Assembly (NCBI GenBank): GCA_902779845.1
Contig: CACZCZ010000017.1
Coordinates: 1 to 50,244 of the forward strand
Length of the DNA stretch: 50,244 bases
Source of the DNA: an uncultured Bacteroidales bacterium
GTDB taxonomy: Bacteria > Bacteroidota > Bacteroidia > Bacteroidales > Bacteroidaceae
Direction of reading: 5' to 3'
Part shown: in pieces, positions 23,291 through 30,573 of the stretch
Layout: each line of letters begins with the position of its first letter
Numbering within the stretch: position 1 is the stretch's first letter
Notes under the pieces: model-generated
Database searches by the model: none
The model's input: the letters and a program-made list of their open reading frames with translations, nothing else
Told to the model about the DNA's origin: nothing
Translations under genes and position numbers: made by a program

Positions 23291-24592
23291 CTACTCTGCT
23301 ATCAGCAGATAGTAGTTCTTCTTGCCCTTCTGCACGAGCAGGTAGCGGCCGTCGATGAGGTCGGCGGTGGTGACGGGCTGGTCGAACTGCGCGAGCTTCT
23401 CCTTGTTGAGGCTAACGCCGCCGCCCTGCACCATCTTGCGCATCTCGCCCTTGCTGGGGAAGCACAGCGTCTCCACGGCCGTGAGATCCACGGCCTTGAT
23501 GCCTTCGCCTTCGAGGAGACTGCGGCTGATGGTGAAGTGGGGCACGCCGCTGAAGACGTCGAGCAGCGTCTGCTCGTCGAGCTTCACGAGGCTCTCCTTC
23601 GTGGCCTTGCCGAAGAGGATGTTGGAGGCTTCCAGTGCCAGCTCATACTCCTCGCGGCCGTGCACGAGAACGGTGACCTCCTCGGCCAGGCGCTTCTGCA
23701 GCACGCGGCAACCCGGGTCTTGGCGGTGCTCAGCGATGAGGGCGTCGATGGTCTCTTTGTCCAGCGATGTGAAAATCTTGATGTAGCGCTCGGCCTCCTC
23801 GTCGCCCACGTTGAGCCAGAACTGATAGAACACGTAGGGGCTGGTGCGGTTGCGGTCGAGCCAGATGTTGCCCTGCTCCGTCTTGCCGAACTTCTTGCCG
23901 TCGGCCTTGGTGATGAGGGGGCAGGTGAGGGCGTAGGCCTCGTTCTCGGCGCCCAGCTTGCGGCGGATGAGCTCCGTGCCGGTGGTGATGTTGCCCCACT
24001 GGTCGCTGCCGCCCATCTGCAGCTTGCAGCCCTTGGTCTCGTAGAGGTGCAGGAAGTCGTAGCCCTGCAGCAGCTGGTAGGTGAACTCGGTGAACGACAT
24101 GCCCTCCTGGAACTCGCCGTTGAGGCGGCGCTTGACGCTGTCCTTGGCCATCATGTAGTTCACGGTGATGCACTTGCCGATGTCGCGTGCGAAGTTGAGG
24201 AAGGTGAAGTCCTTCATCCAGTCGTAGTTGTTGACGAGCTCGGCGGCATTGGGCGCATCGCTGTCGAAGTCGAGGAAGCGCGACAGCTGCTCGCGGATGC
24301 AGGCCACGTTGTGGCGCAGCGTGGCCTCGTCTAGCAGGTTGCGCTCCTGGCTCTTGCCGCTGGGGTCGCCAATCATGCCGGTGGCGCCGCCCAGCAGGGC
24401 GATGGGCTTGTGGCCGCAGCGCTGCAGATGGCGCAGCATCATGACGCCACAGAGGTGGCCGATATGGAGACTGTCGGCAGTGGGGTCGATGCCCACGTAG
24501 GCCGTCACTTGTTCTTTCTCAAGGAGTTCTTCGGTGCCCGGCATCATCTGGTGGATCATGCCGCGCCATGTAAGTTCTTGTACGAAATTCAT
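23291..24592 (-). CDS. tyrS: Tyrosyl-tRNA synthetase
   Basis: 433 residues. Class I synthetase that charges tRNA-Tyr: the HIGH box is in [13 protein letters not shown] and the KMSKS-type loop in [13 protein letters not shown]; the tyrosine-binding [13 protein letters not shown] and [11 protein letters not shown] are present. A C-terminal S4-like RNA-binding domain carries [10 protein letters not shown]. Normal length. ATG at 24592 opens the typical [16 protein letters not shown]; the frame continues five codons to a TTG that is less likely. A -7 element on the minus strand lies at 24641-24648. No insertion was seen in this gene. Confidence 0.96.
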   Translation of the reverse strand: MNFVQELTWRGMIHQMMPGTEELLEKEQVTAYVGIDPTADSLHIGHLCGVMMLRHLQRCGHKPIALLGGATGMIGDPSGKSQERNLLDEATLRHNVACIREQLSRFLDFDSDAPNAAELVNNYDWMKDFTFLNFARDIGKCITVNYMMAKDSVKRRLNGEFQEGMSFTEFTYQLLQGYDFLHLYETKGCKLQMGGSDQWGNITTGTELIRRKLGAENEAYALTCPLITKADGKKFGKTEQGNIWLDRNRTSPYVFYQFWLNVGDEEAERYIKIFTSLDKETIDALIAEHRQDPGCRVLQKRLAEEVTVLVHGREEYELALEASNILFGKATKESLVKLDEQTLLDVFSGVPHFTISRSLLEGEGIKAVDLTAVETLCFPSKGEMRKMVQGGGVSLNKEKLAQFDQPVTTADLIDGRYLLVQKGKKNYYLLIAE

Positions 24593-24603
24593 CTTTTTAT
24601 TTG

Positions 24604-24640
24604 ACAATTTGACGATTTACAATTTGACGATTTGCGGGTG
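24604..24640. repeat. Intergenic AT phrase repeat (ACAATTTGACGATTT)
   Basis: Three near copies of ACAATTTGACGATTT between tyrS and its promoter. A second set of related words (GTTTAGAGTTGAAGGTTTAA) lies at 24655-24685. Confidence 0.7.
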
Positions 24641-24648
24641 CAAAGGTA
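24641..24648 (-). promoter_or_regulatory. -7 promoter element of tyrS
   Basis: TACCTTTG on the minus strand; the leader of about 45 nt contains the phrase repeats. No clear -33 element. Confidence 0.5.
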
Positions 24649-24710
24649 GTGAAAAGTTTAGAGTTGAAGGTTTAAAGTTGGAAGAAAATGCAAGTTTTAT
24701 GGCTTTTTAC

Positions 24711-24741
24711 TTGACTTCGGCGTTTTGATGTTGTATCTTTG
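24711..24741 (+). promoter_or_regulatory. Promoter of miaB
   Basis: TTG at 24711-24713 and TATCTTTG at 24734-24741, with a 20-bp spacer, fit the Bacteroidetes -33/-7 consensus. The ATG follows 33 bases later. Confidence 0.7.
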
Positions 24742-24774
24742 CAGCCGAATTTGAGCTGTTAAGCAATACGTTAG

Positions 24775-26127
24775 ATGAAAAAGCTGCTGATAGAGACCTA
24801 TGGTTGTCAGATGAACGTGGCCGACTCCGAAGTGGTAGCATCGGTCATGCAGATGGCAGGCTACGAGGTCACCGAGACGATGGACGAGGCTGATGCCGTG
24901 TTCCTCAACACCTGTTCCGTGCGCGACAACGCGGAACAGAAGATCCTCTCGCGCCTGGAATTCCTGCGCAGCATCAAGCGGCGCAGGCCTCTCATCATCG
25001 GCGTGCTGGGCTGCATGGCAGAACGCGTGAAAGAGGAGCTCTCGGAGCAGTATGGCGCCGACCTCGTCTGCGGTCCGGACTCCTACATGGCGCTGCCCGA
25101 CCTGATAGCGCAGGCGGAGCTGGGACACAAAGCCGTCGATGTGGAGCTGTCCATGACCGAGACCTACCGCGACGTAGTGCCGCAACGTCTGCACGCCAAT
25201 CATATCGGAGGTTTCGTGAGCATCATGCGCGGCTGCAATAATTTTTGCCACTATTGTATTGTTCCTTATACGCGCGGACGCGAGCGCAGCCGCGATGTCG
25301 AGAGCATCCTGCGAGAGGTGCGGGACCTGAGCGACCGCGGGTTCAAGGAGGTGACGCTGCTGGGACAGAACGTCAATAGTTATATTGGACAATTGGACAA
25401 TTTACAAATGGACAATGGACAATTGGACAATGGACAATGTATAATTCGTTTTCCTGAGTTGTTGAAGCGCGTGGCGGAGGCTGTGCCGGAGATGCGGGTG
25501 CGCTTCACGACCAGCCACCCGAAGGACATGAGCGACGAGACACTGCGCGTGATTGCCGAGATGCCCAACGTGTGCAAGCACATCCACCTGCCCGTGCAGA
25601 GCGGTTCGGATGCCGTACTGCAGCGCATGAACAGGAAATATACGCGAGCCTGGTATCTGGACCGCGTGGCTGCCATCCGACGTATCATCCCCGACTGCGG
25701 CCTCACAACAGACATCTTCGTGGGCTACTGCGGCGAGACGGAGGAGGACCACCAGCTGTCGCTGTCGCTGATGCGCGAGGTAGGCTATGACTCGGCCTTC
25801 ATGTTCAAATACAGTGAACGCCCCGGCACCTACGCCAGCAAGCACCTTCCCGACGATGTCCCCGAGGACGTGAAGATACGCCGTCTCAACGAGCTCATCG
25901 CCCTGCAGAACGAGATCTCCGCCGAACGCAACGCCGCACAGGTGGGAAAAACGGTGGAGGTGCTGGTGGAAGGCACCAGCAAGCGCAGCCGCGACCAACT
26001 TTTCGGGCGCACAGAGCAAAACCGCGTTGTGGTCTTCGACCGCGGACGACACCACATCGGCGACCGTGTCATGGTGAACATCACCGAGAGCTCATCGGCG
26101 ACGCTGAAAGGGAAAGAGGACTCATAG
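24775..26127 (+). CDS. miaB: tRNA-2-methylthio-N6-dimethylallyladenosine synthase
   Basis: 450 residues. Radical-SAM methylthiotransferase that modifies A37 of tRNAs reading UNN codons. The N-terminal UPF0004 domain holds three cysteines for the auxiliary cluster (ETYGCQMN, NTCSVRDNA, VLGCMAERV); the radical-SAM cysteines are in GCNNFCHYCIVPYTRGRERS; a TRAM domain closes the protein. Residues ~202-222 (GQLDNLQMDNGQLDNGQ) are coded by a near-perfect tandem of GGACAATT/TGGACAAT words at 25381-25440, in a surface loop of variable length between LLGQNVNSY and the next helix. First gene of a long plus-strand run with its own promoter. Confidence 0.95.
   Translation: MKKLLIETYGCQMNVADSEVVASVMQMAGYEVTETMDEADAVFLNTCSVRDNAEQKILSRLEFLRSIKRRRPLIIGVLGCMAERVKEELSEQYGADLVCGPDSYMALPDLIAQAELGHKAVDVELSMTETYRDVVPQRLHANHIGGFVSIMRGCNNFCHYCIVPYTRGRERSRDVESILREVRDLSDRGFKEVTLLGQNVNSYIGQLDNLQMDNGQLDNGQCIIRFPELLKRVAEAVPEMRVRFTTSHPKDMSDETLRVIAEMPNVCKHIHLPVQSGSDAVLQRMNRKYTRAWYLDRVAAIRRIIPDCGLTTDIFVGYCGETEEDHQLSLSLMREVGYDSAFMFKYSERPGTYASKHLPDDVPEDVKIRRLNELIALQNEISAERNAAQVGKTVEVLVEGTSKRSRDQLFGRTEQNRVVVFDRGRHHIGDRVMVNITESSSATLKGKEDS
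25381..25440 (+). repeat. Quasi-tandem TGGACAAT array inside miaB
   Basis: About six copies of a word close to TGGACAAT(T) in 60 bp, in frame. Comparable to the intergenic AT phrases at 24604-24640. Confidence 0.8.
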
Positions 26128-26190
26128 GGCCAATAGGACCAATAAGACTCATAAGATTTTAATGGGGCTCATAGGGCCCATAAGACTCAT
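26128..26190. repeat. Intergenic phrase repeat (CTCATAGGGCCAATAGGACC)
   Basis: Repeating words ACTCATAAGA/GGGCTCATA/GGGCCCATA fill the whole gap between miaB and ftsX. Confidence 0.7.
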
Positions 26191-26193
26191 AAA

Positions 26194-27066
26194 ATGAAAA
26201 AGAAAAGACATAGAGCGTTCCGGCAGATGCAATGGCTCACATCCTGCATCTCCACCACTTTGGTATTGCTCCTGTTGGGGCTCGTGGTGCTCTTTGGCCT
26301 CTCGGCACGCAAGCTGTCACAGTCCGTGCGTGAGAACCTGACCATCACGCTCCTGCTTGACGACGATGTAGAGACACCGCAGGCCGACACGCTGGCCCTG
26401 CGCCTGCAGATGGAGCCGTATGTCCGCAACGTCACGGTCATCTCCAGCGAGCAGGCCCTGAAAGAAGAGAGCGAGCGCATGGGCACAGACCCTACCGAGT
26501 TCCTAGGCGGCGAGAACCCCTACACCGCCAGCATCGAGATGACGGTGGCTGCCGACTACGCCTGCACAGATAGCCTCATCTGGATTGCCAAGGAGTTGAA
26601 AGGGATGTGGCAGGTGACGGATGTGGTGTATCAGCGTGAGCTCGTGGACAACCTGAATCGCACGCTGCAGCAGGCGACCGTGGTGTTGGCAATCCTGGCC
26701 CTGCTGCTGATGATCATCTCCGTGGTGCTCATCAACAACACCGTCCGTCTGAGCGTCTATGCCCGTCGGTTCACCATCCACACGATGCGCCTCGTGGGAG
26801 CCTCATGGGCCTTCATCCGCTGGCCCTTCCTCAAGCGCAGTCTGGGCATTGGCCTCACGGCTGCCGTGATTGCCGACGTCCTGTTGCTCGGCGGTGTCTG
26901 GTGGGCACTGCAGCAAGATGCGTTCATCGGCACCATCGTCACCACAGAGATTATCATCATCATGGCTGCCGCCGTCCTCGTAGCAGGCTTCCTGCTGACA
27001 TTCGTCTGCACATGGCTCAGCGTGGGCCAGTTCCTGCGGATGAAGGAGGCGGAGATGTATAGGTAG
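26194..27066 (+). CDS. ftsX: Cell-division protein FtsX, ABC-transporter-like permease
   Basis: 290 residues. Four membrane helices in the FtsX pattern: one near the N-terminus (LVLLLLGLVVLFGL), a periplasmic domain (~60-165) and three at the C-terminus with the conserved NTVRLSVYARRFTIHTMRLV stretch between the second and third. With FtsE it controls peptidoglycan hydrolases at the septum; ftsE is not beside it, as is usual in Bacteroidales. The order ftsX-DUF3098-uppP-truB-queA that follows is conserved in this phylum. Confidence 0.93.
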   Translation: MKKKRHRAFRQMQWLTSCISTTLVLLLLGLVVLFGLSARKLSQSVRENLTITLLLDDDVETPQADTLALRLQMEPYVRNVTVISSEQALKEESERMGTDPTEFLGGENPYTASIEMTVAADYACTDSLIWIAKELKGMWQVTDVVYQRELVDNLNRTLQQATVVLAILALLLMIISVVLINNTVRLSVYARRFTIHTMRLVGASWAFIRWPFLKRSLGIGLTAAVIADVLLLGGVWWALQQDAFIGTIVTTEIIIIMAAAVLVAGFLLTFVCTWLSVGQFLRMKEAEMYR

Positions 27067-27103
27067 TTTAAGGTTTAAGGTTTATGGTTTAAAGTTTTAA
27101 AAG
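27064..27103. repeat. Intergenic phrase repeat (TTTAAGGTTTAAGGTTTATG)
   Basis: Five copies of a word close to GGTTTAA between ftsX and the DUF3098 gene. Confidence 0.7.
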
Positions 27104-27112
27104 ATAGATACA

Positions 27113-27334
27113 ATGAAAGAGTTTGCTTTTGACCGCATGAATTACATCCTGCTGGCTATCGGCATGGCGGTCGTCATTATCGGATTCATCCTCATGTCGG
27201 GGTCCGGCTCCAATGAGGAGGCGTTCAACCCTGAAATATTCAGCGCCCTGCGCGTGAAGGTGGCTCCGGCCGTCACATTCTTCGGCTTCGCTTTCATCAT
27301 CTACGGCATCATGCACAAGCCGAAGTCACGTTAA
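27113..27334 (+). CDS. DUF3098 family small membrane protein
   Basis: 73 residues with two hydrophobic helices ([18 protein letters not shown] and '[18 protein letters not shown]') around the polar loop [16 protein letters not shown]. This is the DUF3098 family, found in Bacteroidetes between ftsX and uppP; function unknown, perhaps envelope or division related from its neighbours. Starts 46 bp after ftsX and ends 16 bp before uppP. Confidence 0.88.
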   Translation: MKEFAFDRMNYILLAIGMAVVIIGFILMSGSGSNEEAFNPEIFSALRVKVAPAVTFFGFAFIIYGIMHKPKSR

Positions 27335-27350
27335 CACCCTTCTACGAACA

Positions 27351-28214
27351 ATGGATACACTACAAACCATCATCATTGCCATCGTAGAGGGCTTGACAGA
27401 ATTCCTGCCTGTGTCCTCCACGGGGCACATGATTATCACGCAGAACCTGCTGGGAGTGGAAAGCACGCCCTTCGTGAAGGCTTTCACCATCATCATCCAG
27501 TTCGGTGCCATCCTCTCGGTGGTATGCCTCTATTGGCAGCGCTTCTTCCGCCTCAACCACACTCCTGCACCCGCAGGCAGCACACCTTGGCAGGCATTCC
27601 TCCACAAATGGGATTTCTACTGGAAACTGTTTGTGGCCTTCGTCCCCGCCATCCTCATCGGCTTCTTGGGCAAGATGAGCGGATTGATAGACCGCTTCTT
27701 GGAGAGCGTGGAGGTGGTGGCCATCATGCTCGTAGTCGGAGGCATCTTCATGCTCTTCTGCGACCGCCTGTTCAATAAGGGCAGCGAGGACACACAGCTG
27801 ACAGAAGCCCGTGCCTTCCGCATCGGCCTCTTTCAGTGCATTGCCATGATTCCGGGTGTCTCGCGCTCCATGGCCACCATCGTAGGCGGCATGGCACAGA
27901 AGCTGACGCGCCGCGCAGCGGCCGAATTCTCGTTCTTCCTGGCTGTGCCCACCATGGCGGCAGCCACGGCATTGGATGTTCTACAGCTGTTCTTCGGCGA
28001 TGAAGCCGATGCCAGCTGGGCGACCTCCGATAACCTGATGATGCTGGCACTGGGCTGCGTCGTAGCCTTCGTGGTGGCGCTGTTGGCCATGAAGTGGTTT
28101 GTCAGTTTCCTGACGAAGTACGGCTTCAAGGCTTTCGGCATCTATCGCATCATCGTGGGTATCATCATTCTGGCCCTCGTCTGGACGGGACACTCACTGG
28201 TAATGGTTGACTGA
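27351..28214 (+). CDS. uppP: Undecaprenyl-diphosphatase (bacitracin-resistance type)
   Basis: 287 residues, eight or so membrane helices. The two BacA/UppP signatures are present: [17 protein letters not shown] near the N-terminus and '[16 protein letters not shown]' in the middle. The enzyme removes a phosphate from undecaprenyl diphosphate so the lipid carrier can be reused in peptidoglycan and surface-glycan synthesis. Its TGA overlaps the ATG of truB (TGATG), implying translational coupling. Confidence 0.95.
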   Translation: MDTLQTIIIAIVEGLTEFLPVSSTGHMIITQNLLGVESTPFVKAFTIIIQFGAILSVVCLYWQRFFRLNHTPAPAGSTPWQAFLHKWDFYWKLFVAFVPAILIGFLGKMSGLIDRFLESVEVVAIMLVVGGIFMLFCDRLFNKGSEDTQLTEARAFRIGLFQCIAMIPGVSRSMATIVGGMAQKLTRRAAAEFSFFLAVPTMAAATALDVLQLFFGDEADASWATSDNLMMLALGCVVAFVVALLAMKWFVSFLTKYGFKAFGIYRIIVGIIILALVWTGHSLVMVD

Positions 28215-29029
28215 TGAACTTTCAAGAAGGAGAAATACTATACATCGACAAGCCCTATCGCTGGACCTCCTTCGATGTGGTCAACAAGGTGCGATGGCTG
28301 TTGTGCAAACACCTCGGCACGAAGAAGCTGAAGGTGGGACATGCCGGTACCCTCGACCCGCTGGCCACCGGCGTGATGATTATCTGCACGGGGCGCGCCA
28401 CCAAGCGCATCGATGAGCTGCAGGCACACACGAAAGAGTATGTCGCCACGCTGCGTCTGGGCGCCACGACACCGAGCTTCGACCTGGAGCATCCCATCGA
28501 TGCCTACTACCCCACAGAGCATATCACCCGCGAGCAGGTGGAAGAGGTCCTGAAGCACTTCCTCGGACGCATCAAGCAGGTGCCACCCTCCTACTCCGCC
28601 GTGAAGGTCGATGGCAAGCGCGCCTATGACCTCGCCCGCAAGGAGAAAGAGGTGGAGCTGAAACCCAAGGTGTTGGTGATTGACGAGATAGAGCTGGTGG
28701 AGTGTCGTTTGGCTTGCGAAGGCCATACGGTCTTCGCAAGCCAGATGACAGTTCCGCGCACGGGGATGCGGAATAAAGCTTTTCTCACTTCGCCGGACAC
28801 GCCCAATGACACAAATGAGTTCCCCTATATCACCATTCGCGTGGTCTGCTCCAAAGGCACCTACATCCGCGCCCTGGCACGCGACATCGGTCAGGCCCTC
28901 GGCAGCGGAGCCCATCTGACAGCCCTTCGCCGCACACGCGTCGGTGATGTCCGTGTGGAGAACTGCATGAGCATGGAACAGTTCCCACAGTGGCTGGAAC
29001 AGCAGGATATGGAGACATTAAAAGATTGA
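28214..29029 (+). CDS. truB: tRNA pseudouridine-55 synthase with inserted segment
   Basis: 271 residues. Makes the pseudouridine of the T-loop in tRNAs: catalytic Asp in HAGTLDPLATGVM, then VPPSYSAVKVDGKRAYDLAR and VVCSKGTYIRALARDIG. Residues ~161-200 are an extra segment of about 40 residues between the strand IDEIELVEC and ITIRVVCSKG, where homologues have only a few. It is coded by two DNA hairpins (28710-28743 and 28752-28773). The segment lies in a loop, so activity may be retained. Overlaps uppP by one base. Confidence 0.95.
   Translation: MNFQEGEILYIDKPYRWTSFDVVNKVRWLLCKHLGTKKLKVGHAGTLDPLATGVMIICTGRATKRIDELQAHTKEYVATLRLGATTPSFDLEHPIDAYYPTEHITREQVEEVLKHFLGRIKQVPPSYSAVKVDGKRAYDLARKEKEVELKPKVLVIDEIELVECRLACEGHTVFASQMTVPRTGMRNKAFLTSPDTPNDTNEFPYITIRVVCSKGTYIRALARDIGQALGSGAHLTALRRTRVGDVRVENCMSMEQFPQWLEQQDMETLKD
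28710..28773. repeat. Two hairpin palindromes inside truB
   Basis: TGGCTTGCGAAGGCC (28710-28724) pairs with GGTCTTCGCAAGCCA (28729-28743), 14 of 15 bases, loop ATAC. A second stem TTCCGC (28752-28757)/GCGGAA (28768-28773) follows. Different sequence from the CTCCCT palindromes, same outcome: an in-frame insertion. Confidence 0.75.
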
Positions 29030-29049
29030 AAACATAAAACTTACCGTAT

Positions 29050-30114
29050 ATGAAATTATCACAGTTTAAGTTCAAGCTCGACTCAGAGCGCATCGCACAG
29101 GAGCCCACCCCGTTCCGCGACGACTGCCGCCTGATGGTGCTGCACACCAAGAGTGGTGTCATCGAGCATCGCGACCATTTCTACGACATCCTCGACTACT
29201 TCGATGACAAGGATGTGTTCGTGTTCAACGACACGAAGGTGTTCCCCGCCCGACTCGAAGGCAACAAGGAAAAGACGGGTGCCAAGATCGAGGTGTTCCT
29301 GCTGCGCGAGCTCAACGCAGAGCTCCGCCTATGGGATGTCCTCGTAGAGCCTGCGCGCAAGATTCGCATTGGCAACAAGCTCTATTTCGGCGAGGACGAG
29401 AGCATGGTGGCCGAGGTCATCGACAACACCACCAGCCGTGGCCGCACGCTGCGTTTCCTCTACGACGGTCCCCACGAGGAGTTCAAGGAAGCCCTCTACG
29501 CCCTCGGCGAGGCTCCCCTGCCCCGTCAGATGATTACGCGCAAGGCAGTGCCCGAAGACATCGAGAACTTCCAGTGTGTCTTTGCCAAGAACGAGGGTGC
29601 CGTCACGGCCCCCACCTCAGGTCTGCACTTCTCCAAGAACCTGATGAAACGGATGGAAATCAAGGGCATCGAGATGGCCTTTGTCACCATGCACTGCGGC
29701 CTGGGTAACTTCCGCGACATCGATGTCGAGGACCTTTCCAAGCACAAGATGGAGAGCGAGGAGATCCATGTCGGTGCCGAGGCCTGCCGCATCGTGAACA
29801 CCGCCAAGGAGAACGGCCGTAAGATATGCGCCGTGGGCACCACCGTGCAGCGAACCCTGGAGACCGCCATCGGTGCGGATATGCGCCTGAAGGAGTTCGA
29901 CGGCTGGACCAACAAGTTCATCTACCCGCCCTATGACTTCGGCATCGCCACCGCCATGGTTGCCAACTTCTACCTCCCCTACTCTACGCTGCTCATGCTC
30001 ACCTGTGCCTATGGCGGCTACGACTTGGTGATGAAAGGCTACAAGGAGGCACTCCGCGACCATCGCTACCGCTTCGGCACATACGGCGACGCCATGCTCA
30101 TCATCAACGACTAA
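29050..30114 (+). CDS. queA: S-adenosylmethionine:tRNA ribosyltransferase-isomerase
   Basis: 354 residues, normal length. Transfers the ribosyl part of SAM to preQ1 in tRNA to form epoxyqueuosine. Family landmarks: '[19 protein letters not shown]', [37 protein letters not shown] and the C-terminal [20 protein letters not shown]. Starts 20 bp after truB in the conserved cluster. Confidence 0.95.
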   Translation: MKLSQFKFKLDSERIAQEPTPFRDDCRLMVLHTKSGVIEHRDHFYDILDYFDDKDVFVFNDTKVFPARLEGNKEKTGAKIEVFLLRELNAELRLWDVLVEPARKIRIGNKLYFGEDESMVAEVIDNTTSRGRTLRFLYDGPHEEFKEALYALGEAPLPRQMITRKAVPEDIENFQCVFAKNEGAVTAPTSGLHFSKNLMKRMEIKGIEMAFVTMHCGLGNFRDIDVEDLSKHKMESEEIHVGAEACRIVNTAKENGRKICAVGTTVQRTLETAIGADMRLKEFDGWTNKFIYPPYDFGIATAMVANFYLPYSTLLMLTCAYGGYDLVMKGYKEALRDHRYRFGTYGDAMLIIND

Positions 30115-30143
30115 GCGTCCACGGATTCAGCACTTAACGGGCC

Positions 30144-30551
30144 ATGACGGAAATCGATGTTTACTTAGGTTTAGGCAGCAATCTCGGCGACCGCCACACG
30201 CTGTTGCTCAAGGCCATCGAGCTGTTGGCACAGCGCGTAGGACGGTTGGCGCGCTGCTCATCGTTCATCGAGACCGATCCCTGGGGCTTCGCCTCGGAGC
30301 ATCGTTTCCTGAATGCCGTGGCCCTGTTCCGCACAACACTCACGCCACGCGAGCTGCTGACAGCCACACAAGACATCGAACGTCAGCTGGGGCGTCGGGA
30401 GAAGAGCAACGGCACCTACCACGACCGTCCCATAGACATCGACATCCTGCTCTACGGTGATGCTGTCATCGATGAGCCCGACCTCAAAATACCGCATCCC
30501 CGGATGCAAGAGCGTGACTTTGTCATGCGACCCCTTCGAGAAATTCATTAA
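30144..30551 (+). CDS. folK: 6-hydroxymethyl-7,8-dihydropterin pyrophosphokinase (HPPK)
   Basis: 135 residues, at the short end for the family. Transfers pyrophosphate from ATP to hydroxymethyl-dihydropterin in folate synthesis. Shows YLGLGSNLGDR, ETDPWGFASEHRFLNAV, the Mg/ATP motif DRPIDIDILLYGD and IPHPRMQERDFVMRPL. Follows queA by 29 bp, which is the usual order. Confidence 0.93.
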   Translation: MTEIDVYLGLGSNLGDRHTLLLKAIELLAQRVGRLARCSSFIETDPWGFASEHRFLNAVALFRTTLTPRELLTATQDIERQLGRREKSNGTYHDRPIDIDILLYGDAVIDEPDLKIPHPRMQERDFVMRPLREIH

Positions 30552-30573
30552 CACATAATCAAACAACTTGATC

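Noticed and set aside
25381-25440. Possible CRISPR or iteron array in miaB
   Set aside because: The unit is only 8-9 bp and lies inside an enzyme with intact flanks; no spacers or cas genes are present.
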